A DNA stretch of 64,000 nt from Baylisascaris procyonis (GCA_037389465.1 JAZARR010000212.1:3366001-3430000); one strand, 5' to 3'. Counted from the stretch's first letter, positions 25,387 through 37,300 are shown. Made by a program: numbers and translations. The notes: generated by a model not told the origin, from the letters alone.

Positions 25387-27757
25387 ATGATCATGCGTTG
25401 TGATGCTTTAAGAATAGCGAAGAGGCCTCTGCTGGCTTCCGTTGGAACGACTCAGTCACGATGTCTTACTTACAAACAAGGTCAAATGGTGCGTAATGTC
25501 AGGGAATACTTCTACTACGTGGATCACCAAGGACAGCTATTCTTAGATGATGCGAGGATAAAGAATTTCACGTCGTGTTTTAAAGGTTTGCTAGTTGTTT
25601 AATGTTCTAATTCAACGCAGTACTGCTGCTTGAATACTTTGAGATTAGACTTCTGAATAACTGGTGGAGGTCGAGACTCCTCACTGTTGCCTTTTCTCTT
25701 TGGATCCTACATCCCAGTTGTGCGTTCACTTTTACCCACGTCCACGACATTGGGGTAGGAATTTTTAAGAATGTAGTTCATACATCTTTGTCACAAAAGT
25801 ATTCTGCAAGAAAACTCGCTCAAAAGAAGGTTTCCAGACAGAATCTTTGCAGTAGGCTTGCCTTATTAGCTTTCATTTGCAAGCATAAAGTTAAGTGTCC
25901 TACGCCACAGCCCAGTAATTCGGCTTTGAGTCCTTTCTAACGGCTTCTGAATCCCCTCGCAACTTGAAGTATTTCTTCGGCATTTTGTGACCGTAACAAC
26001 TGATGAGTCAACAAAGGCCCTACTTCTAGAATGTCTCATTGGCTTTGAGTACTTAGACGCATTGAAACACCACACAGAGGCCCTTAGCCCAGTCCCACTG
26101 CATTAAAAATCCTCAGCTCATTCGTCATAAGTTAGAGATTCTTAACCCATTCCTACTATTTTAATACCATTTTAGCGCTTTGTTTTGTCGCATGTGGCTG
26201 CCGGCTAGAGGGCATTTGCATCTTTCTCTTTTGTACATGCTACTTCTTGGTTTATTTTTGTTTTCAGAGGAACGCTTCCTGAAGTTTTATTTTTCACGTT
26301 TGACGGTGAATAAAACGGGTCGATATGCGGACGAGTTTCCATATGTTAGCCCTTGTGGTGTCGAATTGAATTTTCTGCGTTGCGATGATCGTCCATTCGT
26401 GTTTACGGCTTTAGATATCAACGAGGAGTACTGGTTGGTGGGCAACTGCTCGAAAAAAGTTCCCTTCGAGGTTGCGTCCGTTATTCTTGAACATGCTAGG
26501 TCTTGAAGGCTATTGTGTCACTATACTTTTCGGCAGCGTTCGCCAACTTTTTGCGTTTTCTGTCCACTTTCAGCTTGACCCCCCTCTCCTTATTTACCTT
26601 TCTATTTTACGTGACAGTGATAAATTAAAATGATTAGACTTATAGGTGCGTAAGAAAATTCCCCGCTTATATGAGTGAAGGATTCCGCCAGTTTCACTAG
26701 TTGGTAGGCTGCCAGAGAAAGAAAAAGAAAGCTCTTTTGAGAATTCAAAAATCCAAAATTGGAATCATCCATCTTTAAATAACTGGCGAAAGTTTTTGTG
26801 AGAGCAGCAGTCGCACAGATTTGGAAGTCCTTAATTCCCGATCACTAACTTGCACAGTAATTGTTCCGAACGAAGTAAATTGCCTCAGTCTGTAACGCGC
26901 ACAGTGGCTCAAGCTTCTTTGGGAAACAGGCGCTGCTCCTAGTTTCCGATATCTCAATGAAATTTCGCACGCTTGCCACCTACAGCTAAAGACTTACATA
27001 TTTTATGCAAACTTGTTGAAGGTTACAAATACTGCACTGAAGGTTTCAGAGCTTAAAGAATCTGATGGGCTTATTTATGAATCGTCAAAACGCTGCCAAA
27101 TCTTGATGAATGTGCGCAAGAGGGGAGTGACAAGGTGGAGAATAGAGAATGACGAAATATGCGCAAAAAGATAGTGTTATTGTTGCATAGTGACCTTAAC
27201 CGAGCTGCTATATGGAAGCAGGCTTTCGGAGCCGACAAGAGCTACTGTGAAAAACTATTCACAGTGATCGCAGTAACAGCGAATTTAGGGGTCGTGGAGC
27301 TGATTCCACCTTCCCATAAAAGTTAAGCAACTAAATAAATGAATCGGGTTGCGTTGGCGACTCCAGATGGAAGGTAAGTAGCAAAGAAGGGGTTGATTCA
27401 GTAGCAGCTCTCTAGTGGAAAGCGGCTTACAATGACGGCGTTCACAGCGAGAGTTCTGTGGAGGGAGAGAGGAAGAGTCTTAATCGGAGGCTGAACTGCA
27501 AATCGATTTTCCGCATTGAACCGTAAGACAATGTTTCAGTAGATTGAGAAATTTTGCAGGCAGCGAGTCTGTGTATGTTTCCAAATGGTCGCCTCTATCA
27601 CCCTTGTCCTTTGGACGCATATGGATTGGTGAAATCCAAACTTGCTGATCAGCTCTATCCAAATTTCATTTTCGATTCAAGTGGATTACCGACACATTTC
27701 CGTTGGAAGGAGAAAACGATCAAGTTGAGCAACTCGCTGCTAAAATATGCTGGTTGA
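25387..27757 (+). CDS. UPF0598 family protein (C8orf82 / F59C6.12-like), 3 exons, 199 aa
   Basis: Exons are 25387-25585, 26268-26470 and 27560-27757 (600 nt with stop). Diagnostic UPF0598 strings are present in order: YKQGQ (29-33), REYFYYVDHQGQLFLDD (39-55), KNFTSCFK (59-66), FYFSRL (73-78), GRYADEFPYVSPCG (about 84-97), NFLRCDDRP (about 101-109), VPFE (131-134), NGRLYHP (143-149) and THFRW near the end. Length is close to the human protein (216 aa). The first about 25 residues are basic with hydrophobics (MIMRCDALRIAKRPLLASVG) and could be a mitochondrial presequence, which is inference. The molecular function of the family is unknown. The end of exon 2 is the least certain point. A GAG|GTTGCG donor is preferred because it gives the best family alignment across the junction. 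A CTAG|GTCTTG donor at 26508 would break the frame into exon 3. Confidence 0.9.
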
Positions 27758-28568
27758 ATGACCATCGGCATGCCTCAACGAACATCACATGATTGCAGAC
27801 TTGAAGAAGCTTCGCAGCTAGTGTCTTCGACCACAGCAGCGTTGTCATTTTTAGCTGAGCGATGTGAAGCCGTTATTTCGGTCGGCATGGTTGAGTTGGA
27901 AATGGCTCCAGAAAGTATTCTATGCCGAGCATTTGCTTACGATTAGTTTTGTGCAAAAGTACGTGATGCCTTTACGCCATTAATTGTATTAATATGCAAA
28001 TGGCAACCATTCTTTAAATTCCTCTTCCATCTACGCCATTTAGAGAAACATTTTTCATCACATATGGGAAGGGTGGAGAGGGGGGGAGCATTTGAATGTC
28101 GGAAGGAATATAATGAGCTCGAAATTACGTTTGAGTGGGCGAGCGAAAGCTTGTTGATAGATCTTGATCGATGAACTGATGTTATATGCAGAACTTCTTC
28201 CACCGGCTAAGCTTCTACGGTACACGCACATATCAGGTCATAGCCGATCGCTGAAACCTGAATATGTGAGTCATAGCAACCTAACGGTGTTGTAGAAAGC
28301 CAGACCAAACATTCTCATGCCCGGAGGCAGGAACTGTAGTAAAGCATGCGTACCACATTAGCGGGGTTCGTGACAGTTTAAAAATATTTTAAAAAGAGAT
28401 TTCTGGGATATAAGCTCTGAGTCCAGCGGTGGTAATTTGTTAAATTACACTTAGATTGTTTTACTTATTTGGCGTACCATTTTATTTTGGATAGCTTTCA
28501 TTGGGCTTTCATGCTTGGCAAAACTTTTTGAGGACAAGTCAGCACCAAGTTTTCTGAGGGTGTATTAG
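27758..28568 (+). CDS. Candidate small gene with one C-terminal membrane segment, directly after UPF0598
   Basis: Three segments join in phase: 27758-27914 (ends CCAGAAA|GTATTC), 28192-28265 (TATATGCAG acceptor, TAT|GTGAGT donor) and 28455-28568 (ACACTTAG acceptor, stop TAG). The product would be about 114 residues. A soluble part containing LVSSTTAALSFLAERC and KLLPPAKLLRYTHISGHSRS is followed by a probable membrane helix, IVLLIWRTILFWIAFIGLSC, and a short tail. The ATG at 27758 abuts the UPF0598 stop (TGA then ATG). Alternatively, an acceptor at 27798 (GATTGCAG) could be the 5' end and the ATG at 27887 the start, giving about 71 residues. No homologue is recognised. The model rests on phase agreement, splice sites and the membrane segment. 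Confidence 0.4.
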
Positions 28569-28569
28569 C

Positions 28570-29530
28570 GGTTTCCTTGAGATGGGCTAGAGATGGTCGG
28601 TAAGTGTTTTTGATTATCGATTCATGTTTTGGTGTGGACTTTTGCTGCGATGCAGCAATCAATTGTCTAATTTGCCAACTGATCCATCCTAAATCCTGCA
28701 AACAAATGCAACACAGGAGGTTGTGCGACGTGGGTGGTCCCAGACTAGAGGCGGCATCTCTGAGGACGGATTGCTAGTGTAAAAGTTTGCTCTGCTTGTT
28801 CTAATATGCTGTCTATAAAATTTTGATATCTCTGTGATCAAAAGACGTTCATTACAAACATCCCACGGTAATTTGAACATTCTAAGGAGACAAGAAGAGT
28901 GATTCATCAGGGTAATTGTAAGTCGGAAGTTTCAAAAAATATCTTTTGGGAAATGTGCGTGCATGAAAACTCTCAACTGTATAGTTTAGTGGCCTGCTGA
29001 ACATTTCCATGCCGAAATCACGAACATTGTCTGGGCATCTCAAACGCAAGAAGCAGAAATATGCAAATTCACTACAAGACAGCACGACTTAAGTCTGGCG
29101 ATGTTCAAAACAACGAGTAAAGATACTCCATTACACTGGCGCAAAGCCAGTAGAGATAAATTATTTCTCAAAAAGTGCTGATAGGGGTTCTTTTTCCCCG
29201 ATGCTGTTCTGGTTGCATCCATCCATCTGCATCATATGGTGGCCAATATTCCAAACTGCCTAATAATAAAAGAAAAATTTGCTTTGCTTATAAATTTTCA
29301 CATGGCTTTGGCATATATTAATAATAACAGTAGGCCATATTCTATCATACAGAAAACATACAGTTATATGTTTGAAAGCTTAGAAAGACACGCTCTGGAG
29401 ATGGCGATCACATAAAAGTGTAAAAATTATGTGCTATACAAGGAGCTGAAAACATCACATGATGCATATGCTAAATATATCACATTGTTGCAAACGTCGC
29501 TTAAAAGAAACCCTTTCTTGATAAAACGCA
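28570..29530. other. No gene assigned; minus-strand open frames of ~60-70 codons
   Basis: Several minus-strand frames (28498-28701, 28689-28907, 28882-29085, 29040-29222) follow one another and could be an old, broken insertion. None has a recognised motif. A strong donor-like CG|GTAAGTG occurs near 28601 on the plus strand, but no upstream exon matches its phase. Confidence 0.3.
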
Positions 29531-29789
29531 AGGATATGCCTTCGCATTTCAACGAGAGCTTACCAATGATTTCGGAAAAGCCTTCCTTTAAGTAATTTAA
29601 GTCCACTTCGAATATTGCCGTCCGATTTTCGATTTGTTGAATGAGAGTGATACCATTAAGTATTTTGAAAACCTATTCAAAAGAGGAGACGAGTTGTTTT
29701 TACTCTGCGACATCGTCACAAATAGATCATCTTCTTGCGCGATAATGACCTCAATACGATCACTCCACCTCGTTTTGCAATTCATTTAG

Positions 29790-29870
29790 GTAAGCAAAAC
29801 GATATTGTTACCTGAAAATAATACTTCGCATTCCTCACATTTTTCTCCTTTTTTCTTTTATTATTTGCAG
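29790..29870 (+). other. Strong predicted 81-bp intron in an unresolved transcript
   Basis: The donor TTTAG|GTAAGC at 29790 and the acceptor TTATTTGCAG at 29870 are both near-consensus and an ordinary nematode intron length apart. In one phase the join gives a short hydrophobic C-terminus (RFAIHLVIIGALAFIIR then stop), suggesting a tail-anchored protein. Another upstream frame, open from about 29595, stops just before the donor. The gene to which the intron belongs was not resolved. Confidence 0.35.
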
Positions 29871-30048
29871 TGATAATTGGAGCATTAGCGTTTATAATTC
29901 GCTAGTATTGCATTGTAATCGTTGTCGAATGTCGAAACTTACTGCGAATTTTATATGATGATACATAATAATCCTTTGTTTATTTCAATAATAATATGGA
30001 GAAGTTTGCTAATTGGAACTCCAACCGAGTTGCATCTTAATAGGATCA

Positions 30049-30518
30049 ATGGAAGATCAGTGGAAGCAGATCTCGAAGAAATACGGGCAATCAATTCTGG
30101 CCTATAATAGAGTTGTGCTTTTATAAACAGTTTAGTAGAAGAAGAAGCAGAAGTGGCTGTTTCATATTTCTGTGCTATTTCTTCCTGGAACATATGAATC
30201 CACCAATTCTTTCTTGCGCTTGTTTGCTAAATTTTCAGGTCTATGCAGTGCTTGTTTATCATCGGATTGCACCGAAGAACGGTTTCCTGAATGCCAGGTG
30301 TTACTCTCAGTCCTCCTCACCTGAGAAATGGAAAGATGCTCATCCACTCTGTGCACCGACTTTCTCCTTCAAGACGCTTATCCAGAGACGACCAGGAAGC
30401 AGAGATATTTAGGTGCGACGTAGAGCCGCATATTAGTGATATTCTCACTGCATCATATTATGTGAAGGAGAGAAATTCTTTGACATCATTGAGGAGATGG
30501 TTGATTATTGAGGAGTAA
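30049..30518 (+). CDS. Candidate small soluble protein gene, 3 exons, 88 aa
   Basis: Exons 30049-30111, 30239-30297 and 30374-30518 join in phase to 267 nt. The ATG follows an AATAG acceptor-like site by five bases, the second exon has a strong AAATTTTCAG acceptor and the third CTCCTTCAAG. Segments include MEDQWKQISKKYGQSILAYN, VYAVLVYHRIAPKNGF and DVEPHISDILTASYYVKERN, which are charged, without a membrane segment or signal peptide. The 30112 donor (GTTGTG) is weak. All three plus frames are open over 30239-30412, so the frame choice in exon 2 is a judgement. The family is not recognised. A near-perfect hairpin lies 42 bases after the stop. Confidence 0.35.
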
Positions 30519-30559
30519 AGAGCTTACAAACGCGAAATCTAACGAAGGCAAATTCGGAG

Positions 30560-30594
30560 CTCTTCACGTTAACACTCAGTGTTAGCGTGAAGAG
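30560..30594 (+). other. Near-perfect stem-loop, 16-bp arms, 3-base loop
   Basis: CTCTTCACGTTAACAC pairs with GTGTTAGCGTGAAGAG across the loop TCA. The single difference would be a G-U pair in RNA. The stem is too short for a standard miRNA precursor and unlike the histone 3' stem-loop. It might act in 3' end formation of the small gene just upstream, or be a remnant of a palindromic element. Confidence 0.6.
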
Positions 30595-30599
30595 TTGGG

Positions 30600-33200
30600 C
30601 ACATTGAAGGCCGGATGTTAGCTAAAAAAACGAAATCTCTGGGAGCAAATTATGGAGCCACCGTCTAAGGTTAGGGCAGCACTCTTCCTGTCGTAAAAGT
30701 TTCAATGGAAATTATGCATGCATGCATTAGGAAGACATTTGATGTATGTGGGATTACTGACTTTTCCATTGCACATAATAATGCTTGATAAAGTCGGAAA
30801 TTGTTCCATTAAAATATTCACTGATGAAACGAATGTCTTTGGGAAAAGTGAGCCCAGTTGTCGATGAAAAGCCTAATTTCCCGAGTTTATTGTAATGCGT
30901 AGGCAATCATTTAGCGCTTTTTTGCTCATTATATTCATCTACCTTCGCCAACAATGAATGTGCATCGGCTGAGATCAGTCAGGTGGCATCTGCTGTTGCT
31001 CATTCAAATAAAATCTATCCTGTTTAATGTTTGCCTTGCGAGCATTTCTCATCTTCCCTTCGTCTTCCGTTTATTGAAAAAAGATGACTTATCCCTCGGA
31101 TCGGTTACTTTCATTCTCTTAGCAGTCCTTCTTTCTCTAAAAATTAGGAGGAAACGAAACATAGTTCTATGAGGCCCGAACTTGTTACAGCATTCTAGCC
31201 GTTCTGCAAATTTTGTGGAAACCCACTACGATGGTCTTCGAATATGAACGCTCGTGTATTTGTGTTTGTGCATGTGCTGAAGAAGAGTACAAAAAGGTTC
31301 TGAGGTGAAATAGATAGCCAGAGGCGTGAATGACGGCAATGAAATTTCCAATGGATGTCGTTTTCAAGCTAACGTCTGATCTCTAATTGAATCAAATCTT
31401 CGTATTAACACTGAATTAGAGCTTTATCTTTTCACGAGAATTTACGTATGCGAACTCTTTACTTCGAAATAATCAACCGTCTTTTGATTTTAAAAAATTT
31501 CTGTACCGCAGATATTGTTTCTTAGATGATGCATTGAGAATATCACTAATATGCAGCTATGCCTCGCATCTAAATACCTTTGCTTCGTCGTGCTTTGGAT
31601 AAATGTCTTCAAAGGAGAAAATCAGTGCACAGAGTACTCCTTCCCTTCCTCAGTCAGGAAACTTGGATGCAACTCCCGGGTTTCCAAGAAATGAACTACA
31701 ATTATATGATAAGCAAACATTGGTTAGAGTGAAAGTTTAGCAAAGAAACGCAAGAAGAAAGGAGGATTTAGAAGCTCGAAGTCACAGAAACACGAAACGA
31801 TTGCCTCCTGCGTCTCCTTCTGTGAAATTAGAGAGTTACTATAGGATCCAATAGAGGTCATCGTTTCTAATCTGCGCAAAATGTTATTCCCCTACATAAA
31901 GAACTTTCTTGCGAAAGAGTTAGTGAATGGCAAGTTTTCTCAAAAGACAGTGAGCCACAAATTTGCGCCAAAAACAGCAAGCCCCTAAAATTCTCCGAAA
32001 TTGCACAGGAAGCGGAAAAAGCCCATGCATGGTTGAGATGTTGCCCCCTTAATGCGGTTTCATGATGCTTTCCACCAATATTCTGCCCATAGCCAGATCT
32101 ACGCAAACGTTCTTCGTTGCGATTGTTCAGTTTTACTGGGAACTGAAACTTATGTGGATTCTGAAATTATTGGTCTCGGTTGAAGCCGAAACGCAAAGAT
32201 AATCATCCTCTGAAAATGCTGAAGGTTACATTGGTGCACAGATTCTTCGCACCATTGTTCTAGAACGCAAATATAACATTTTGCTAGCTTTATGGGACCT
32301 TCAATGATAATGCCATTTAGGCCTAGTGGAATTTCCGCGAAATACATCGCATTTTTTCCAACGGAGGCTCTCCTACGCACTTTCTGCCTAAAAAGCCTCC
32401 CATGAACACCAAGGAAAGCAACAACCTCTAGCCCCTGCTTCAGGTTCGCTGTTCGCAGCAGTTGCCGTTCTTTCGCCCAGCGATTCCCGTAGTACACCGC
32501 AGTTGGCGGATATTGCGATCAGGCACATACTTCCGATCCGAAAAAAAGTTGTAGTTTCATATGCCTTTTAAAAACACTGCATCGTTTAGACGCCTTTCAT
32601 TTTGATGGGAAAAAAGCAGACTTCAAAAAATCTGACCATATGCAGTATCTCAATAACGCATTAGTTTTTGGATGGACTAAAGGTGGAAAATATATGTACA
32701 CGTCTGAAGATCTGAACGTTTCCTCAGTAAAAAATTTTATAAGGGACGGGAAGAGAGAGGAGGAGTATCAAACAATTCTTTAGGATCAGAAAGTAATCCG
32801 TCAAAGGATTTCATTGTTTAAAAATTTCGATACTTTCGAGCTGCTCTTTGAATTTATGGGGGGAGCTACGATTTGATTTATTACTACTTTTAGACTGAGG
32901 AGTACACTTCCTTCAACTGTGAAAAGCAATAAATGACTCGTTCACTAATACTTCCGCATGATATAAGCTCGCCTCAAAATAGCAGCTTTCATAAAATGCA
33001 AATTCTATGCGGAACATATTCGGGAACGGTTCACTTGAAAAGCGACCATAGAGCAGCTGGGCGTGTCTATTGGCCTCACACTGAGCGCTGAATGCCGACT
33101 AGGATCGCATACACATTGCTCTCTATCGGCAGTGCATTTCGAGTGACAACCCTCAACGAATCTGTTAGTGCTTTGCCGAGTTTTCTCTACGGCTGTTTCA
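30600..33200. other. No gene assigned
   Basis: Coding-like but unsupported frames are present: a 72-codon hydrophobic frame at 30954-31172 (+); a 45-codon ATG frame at 31603-31740 (+) beginning MSSKEKISAQSTPSLPQSGN; and minus-strand frames at 31867-32106 (79 codons) and 32150-32497 (115 codons) that follow each other and could be a decayed insertion. None joins to other exons in phase. Confidence 0.3.
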
Positions 33201-33222
33201 TCTAGTTTCTCACTAATTTGCC

Positions 33223-33573
33223 ATGCCAGTTGGCAGAGATCGTGTTATGTTTTCGTTTCAGATTCATTTTTCCCTAATGATATCATTGTTTCTTTTTTTG
33301 ATGTTCATTTATGAATTTATGCAAATAATAGAGATTTGATTGATTGCTGTTTATAGGCCGCTCCGTTGATCTGCCTTCCTATGCTGTTTCGGTTGTATGC
33401 ATATGTTTCCTCTACGCTGCGTTGCTCTCGTTTAGGTAGCAATCTTCTCTCTCATTGTTTTATGAAAAAATCCTCGAATTCACTTACTTCTTTCATCGCC
33501 ATCTAATTTCTATCAATTTTATAGCCTTTATGTCTGCACGAAGATGGAAATAAAGTTAAAGATGAAAAACTGA
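33223..33573 (+). CDS. Candidate single-pass membrane microprotein, 3 exons, 48 aa
   Basis: Exons 33223-33241, 33357-33435 and 33525-33573 join in phase (147 nt with stop). The product starts MPVGRDRRSVDLPS, has one membrane helix (about YAVSVVCICFLYAALLSFSL), and ends in a basic tail (KMEIKLKMKN). The middle exon is flanked by TGTTTATAG and TTTAG|GTAGC, and the last by CAATTTTATAG. The first exon is very short and its GATC|GTGTTA donor is weak, so the start is the doubtful part. No homologue is recognised. An alternative is that exons 2-3 are the end of a longer gene. Confidence 0.3.
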
Positions 33574-33957
33574 ATTGCCGAAACCGTTCAGAAATCATAA
33601 GTTCCGGTGTTTCTGGAGCAAATACCTGCCCTAGAAATCAGTGCTTTTGATCTTGGATTTTGATCAAGAGTTACTCAGAAAATCTAAATAATCCTACATC
33701 GATCATCACCGGAAATAATCTCTCATATCATAAGAGGCATTACAATAGAAGGAATTTAATTACTGCTTGTCGCTATACTTCCTAAAGAATTTTTTTCTAG
33801 TGCCATGCTGCTAGATTCATCATTTTATTGTTGAAGCTTTTGAAGCGATTTTGGGATTCGATATAACAATTTGATATGAGTTTGGGATACTCTGAGCTTG
33901 CTCAATTACACACTACGAACGTGACTGCTTCCGGCTTCAGTTGGCGGAACTCTAATG

Positions 33958-34389
33958 TCATGTATGTGATATTTGCTGCGATTTTGTTCCATCTTTAATC
34001 ATAAAGCTGCCATGAGCATATAATGAAATCTGTAGTGACCACTGGTATGCCCCTAAAGGTCCGCGAACAAGCAGTAAAGGTGAATTAAACGAGGCAAATC
34101 CTTTTGAAAACAAGACTTGTATTACTGCTGTTCGATGTCGCTGTGCTGCTGCTCGTCCTCCGGTGTCTGCCGTTGTCGCACTTGAGCTGATTTGACGCCG
34201 ACCTCTGTTGCGCGATACTTCAGATGATGACGTCCTCTGTGCACCAATGAACAACCACCTTTCTCCTCTGTCAGTTACCCAGTAATATACCATATATTGT
34301 GAGATAGTTCGATTCCTAATACAACACCGTATTTCGCCTTGCATACCTCTTGCTTGCAGCCTGACGCTGCCCTGTGAACCGCACCTCAA
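33958..34389 (-). other. 143-codon open frame through repeat copy 1
   Basis: The frame enters from the right flank, runs through the 276-bp repeat and stops in the left flank. Just before the repeat on the minus strand the sequence reads GGTTCACAG, which could be a splice acceptor in this copy only. No domain is recognised. It may be repeat-derived coding sequence or simply an open repeat. Confidence 0.25.
34096..34371. repeat. 276-bp dispersed repeat, copy 1
   Basis: I found it identical base for base to 49143-49418 and in the same orientation, 15 kb apart. The edges are sharp: flanking sequences differ immediately on both sides, and I see no target-site duplication, terminal inverted repeat or TG...CA ends. 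One minus-strand frame is open through the whole repeat (about 92 codons, e.g. QYMVYYWVTDRGERWLFIGA). It extends into unique flanks to 143 codons in this copy (33958-34389). The identity implies a very recent duplication or an active element. Confidence 0.9.
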
Positions 34390-34399
34390 ACTTGGGTAG

Positions 34400-37290
34400 T
34401 GAAATCCCTGTTGCCATATTTAGACATTAAAAATACGACAGTAAACACGCTGTTTGGAATGATCGTATTAGGCCTCTGCAACTTTGTGCTGTGATCTCCG
34501 TCCCCATCATCTTTACCTACTTCAAAAAAAGAATTTTCAAAGGAGATTCGTAGAAAGAAATTTGAAAGACTGATAGTGATAGTGAGCTATGTGAAGCGTA
34601 ATCAAATGGGACAAAAGCAAAAAGAGTGTCAGGAAGCTGGGAAAAGGCTCGCAATCATGTTATTGTGTCAGACGACGCTGAAAACTAAAACGAGCTGACA
34701 AAGGAAACTCTCAGTATCACGCATTCCTAAGCGTATCCGCACATGTTTAAGAAAAGCAGAGTGCAAATCGAGTACACAAAGATAACAGGTAACATACATT
34801 ATTTTGTCAAATTGAATTGACATTGACTATCTTTATGGAGAGAGGAATATCACTTTTTGAGTACTGCAGCGTTATGCTCTTTCGTTGTTTTGTTTCACCG
34901 GTGCGCTTAAGGCAGTTGGAGCTGATGTTTTATTGTAGTGGCCTATATAGGGCACCTTGTTTATAAACGAATGATGGAAAATTGCTAAAATTGCTAGCAC
35001 ACATTCACAGGTTTAATTTTAAAAATCTATCTAATTTCCTATTGTTTGATTGACGATGCTGAAGGCATTATTTGTCTTATTTGTACAGTCCTGTCTTGGA
35101 TTGTTACACTAGTTCACGACCATTGCATCCTTGATTTATGATATAGCGAACTGATTAATACTGCTTTCATACGAAAACTGGCAAATTCGCAAGTTTGTGA
35201 TGATTTTAGTTTTGTGCTGATTGCATTTTAATAAAATTTAATGTTTCGTTGATCTCAAATGAGATTATGCGAAGTAGTCGAACTATGTCCGTTGCATCGT
35301 CTAACATGAAACATCATGCTACTTTTTCTCAAGCTAACGCAATAAGCCATGCTTGCAACTGCTATTTGCGCGTTCTTTGCTCGTTTTTTTTTTCGCTTTT
35401 TTTTTCTAGCCTGTAGAATACTGCCCTAGTGCAAAGGATTATATATACAAAGCTTTACGCCTCTGCGTTTGCTATCGGAGGGAGACATCGCATCCGCTTT
35501 AAGCCACGATCGCTCTAACTAGCTTGAAATCAATGGGTGATTCTTGTTCGACCAATTATTCCCGGATCACTGGAGAATGACCGATGAACATGTGTCGATG
35601 TTTAAAAATAATGTTGATTAACGAAGTTGCATCGAATGGTGATGCAACTTTCTCGAAGTCACTTTTATGAGGTTTCACTTTTTTTGCATTTTCTTTCTAA
35701 GCTTAACTTGAATAATGAATTCCAGCACATATGTCTGGAGTTTTATTTCAATGACCGCTTTTATTGTGGAAGCTGTCTGTTTGTGTCGGATGATAATGAA
35801 GCGAATTGTGAGGAAAAAACGATATCTCCAAAATTTTCTTAAGATTAAATTTCTGTTGGTAACTTCCGTTATGAGTAGGCTCGTAGATTTCCTAAGACTG
35901 ATAGAGAATCTCCAAAAACTGCGATATGTCGACTCTGCATTGAAATAAACCACCAAGGTACAAGGGTGTTGAAATCAGCTTGAGAGAATATTCGTTTCTC
36001 TCGGAAGTGTGAAAAAAGAAGCATCCTAATTAGCCTGCGTTCGTCGTTAGGATACTCCTAATTCTTAACCAATTCCGACATTCCATTTCGATTCGACCTT
36101 CGACCTCATTCCGAAAAATGCCGCCGTAACCCGGGAAACATTGAAAATCCATGCACTTAGGTTCCAGATTTATATTTATAGTCTCCTTCTTGTCCTATCC
36201 CGCCTTAAAGTGTGTTGGTTTGCGAATTGTGTTTTGAATTTTGTAAAATCAAAAATCAACCATCTGTTTCTTTCCACAGTAGGTGAGTAAGATCCATTTT
36301 GCAAATTCGATGTCTCATCTTTTATATGTATCTCAACCATTTGCAAATGTCTTATCTTCTATATAACTATTGTATCTTGCTGTTCTAAAAGAAGTCATTT
36401 GATGGTGACTTTTCTTAATGGCCTTAGACGCGGAAGAAGAAGTGCGTGTGAATGGGAATGCGATCATCAAATAGGACTAGTTGGAGCACATTTCAAGAGC
36501 AACGCTTGTGAGCAGCATTGTTAGCAAGCCTAATGAATAATAGAGTGAAGACGTTTGCATCAACAATAGTCCACTAAGCACTAGCCGATAACATAAAAAG
36601 TGGAAAACATTAACGAAGAATCACCGTAGCGCATAGTGGAGTTGATGAAAAATCCCACTAAGAGAGTGGCGTTTGCGTGTCAACTTACTTCTATCTTCGT
36701 TGATGCGAATCGTTTCGAAGTAATTTCCTTCATTTTCAGTCTTCTCGGGCATTCTTTCCATTAAGCTCGGCTCGCTAATGTAGGATCGAGCTGCAATCAG
36801 TTTTAGCTATTTGCTTGGATCTATCGAGGGACTTCGCTGAAAGCGACATAATGATGAACGGTGGCGGTTGTGCTGATAAATGATATATACTCTTTTTTTC
36901 GTGAAAATGTTCACGGAAAAGTAGTTGCTGCCAAAGTTTGCATTAAGGCGAATATTTACTATACACTGAATATTTCTCGTGCGTCTATATGAAAGCGACA
37001 ATGCAAATCTGCTTTGTGATCTTATCAGTGAAGGCAATACGCGTTGACAATTTTGATCATAGTGTTCATCGTTTAGATGAAAAGACAAACAGCTGTATAC
37101 ATGATTTAAACGCCGTCTTGTGCTTGATCCTGATAAAGTGTCAAGAGCCTTTTTTTTAATATAAGAGTATTTCAGGGCATATGATTTTGAAATGCAATTC
37201 ATATTATTCTTGATGAAAAGGTTCTTTACAAGTGTATCAGCTGCAGCATTGAAGCATTATGCATTATATTGTTCCTCGTTTTAAGCCTCT
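34400..37290. other. No gene assigned; weak exon-like segments
   Basis: A 77-codon ATG frame at 35715-35948 (+) with a hydrophobic stretch (FISMTAFIVEAVCLC) followed by basic residues overlaps two other open frames (35627-35842 and 35675-35956 minus). A 14-codon terminal-exon-like segment follows a CCTTAG acceptor near 36427. A 131-codon minus-strand frame spans 36807-37202. None could be joined or recognised. Confidence 0.3.
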
Positions 37291-37300
37291 TTATTTTCAG

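Noticed and set aside
26471..26506. Extending UPF0598 exon 2 to the donor at 26508
   Set aside because: That end is in phase 2 and shifts exon 3 out of the conserved NGRLYHP frame. Ending at 26470 keeps the family alignment.
34298..34315. AGTTCGATTCC resembles a tRNA B box inside the 276-bp repeat, suggesting a tRNA-derived SINE
   Set aside because: It lies near the wrong end of the unit, and no A box or tRNA-like fold precedes it on that strand.
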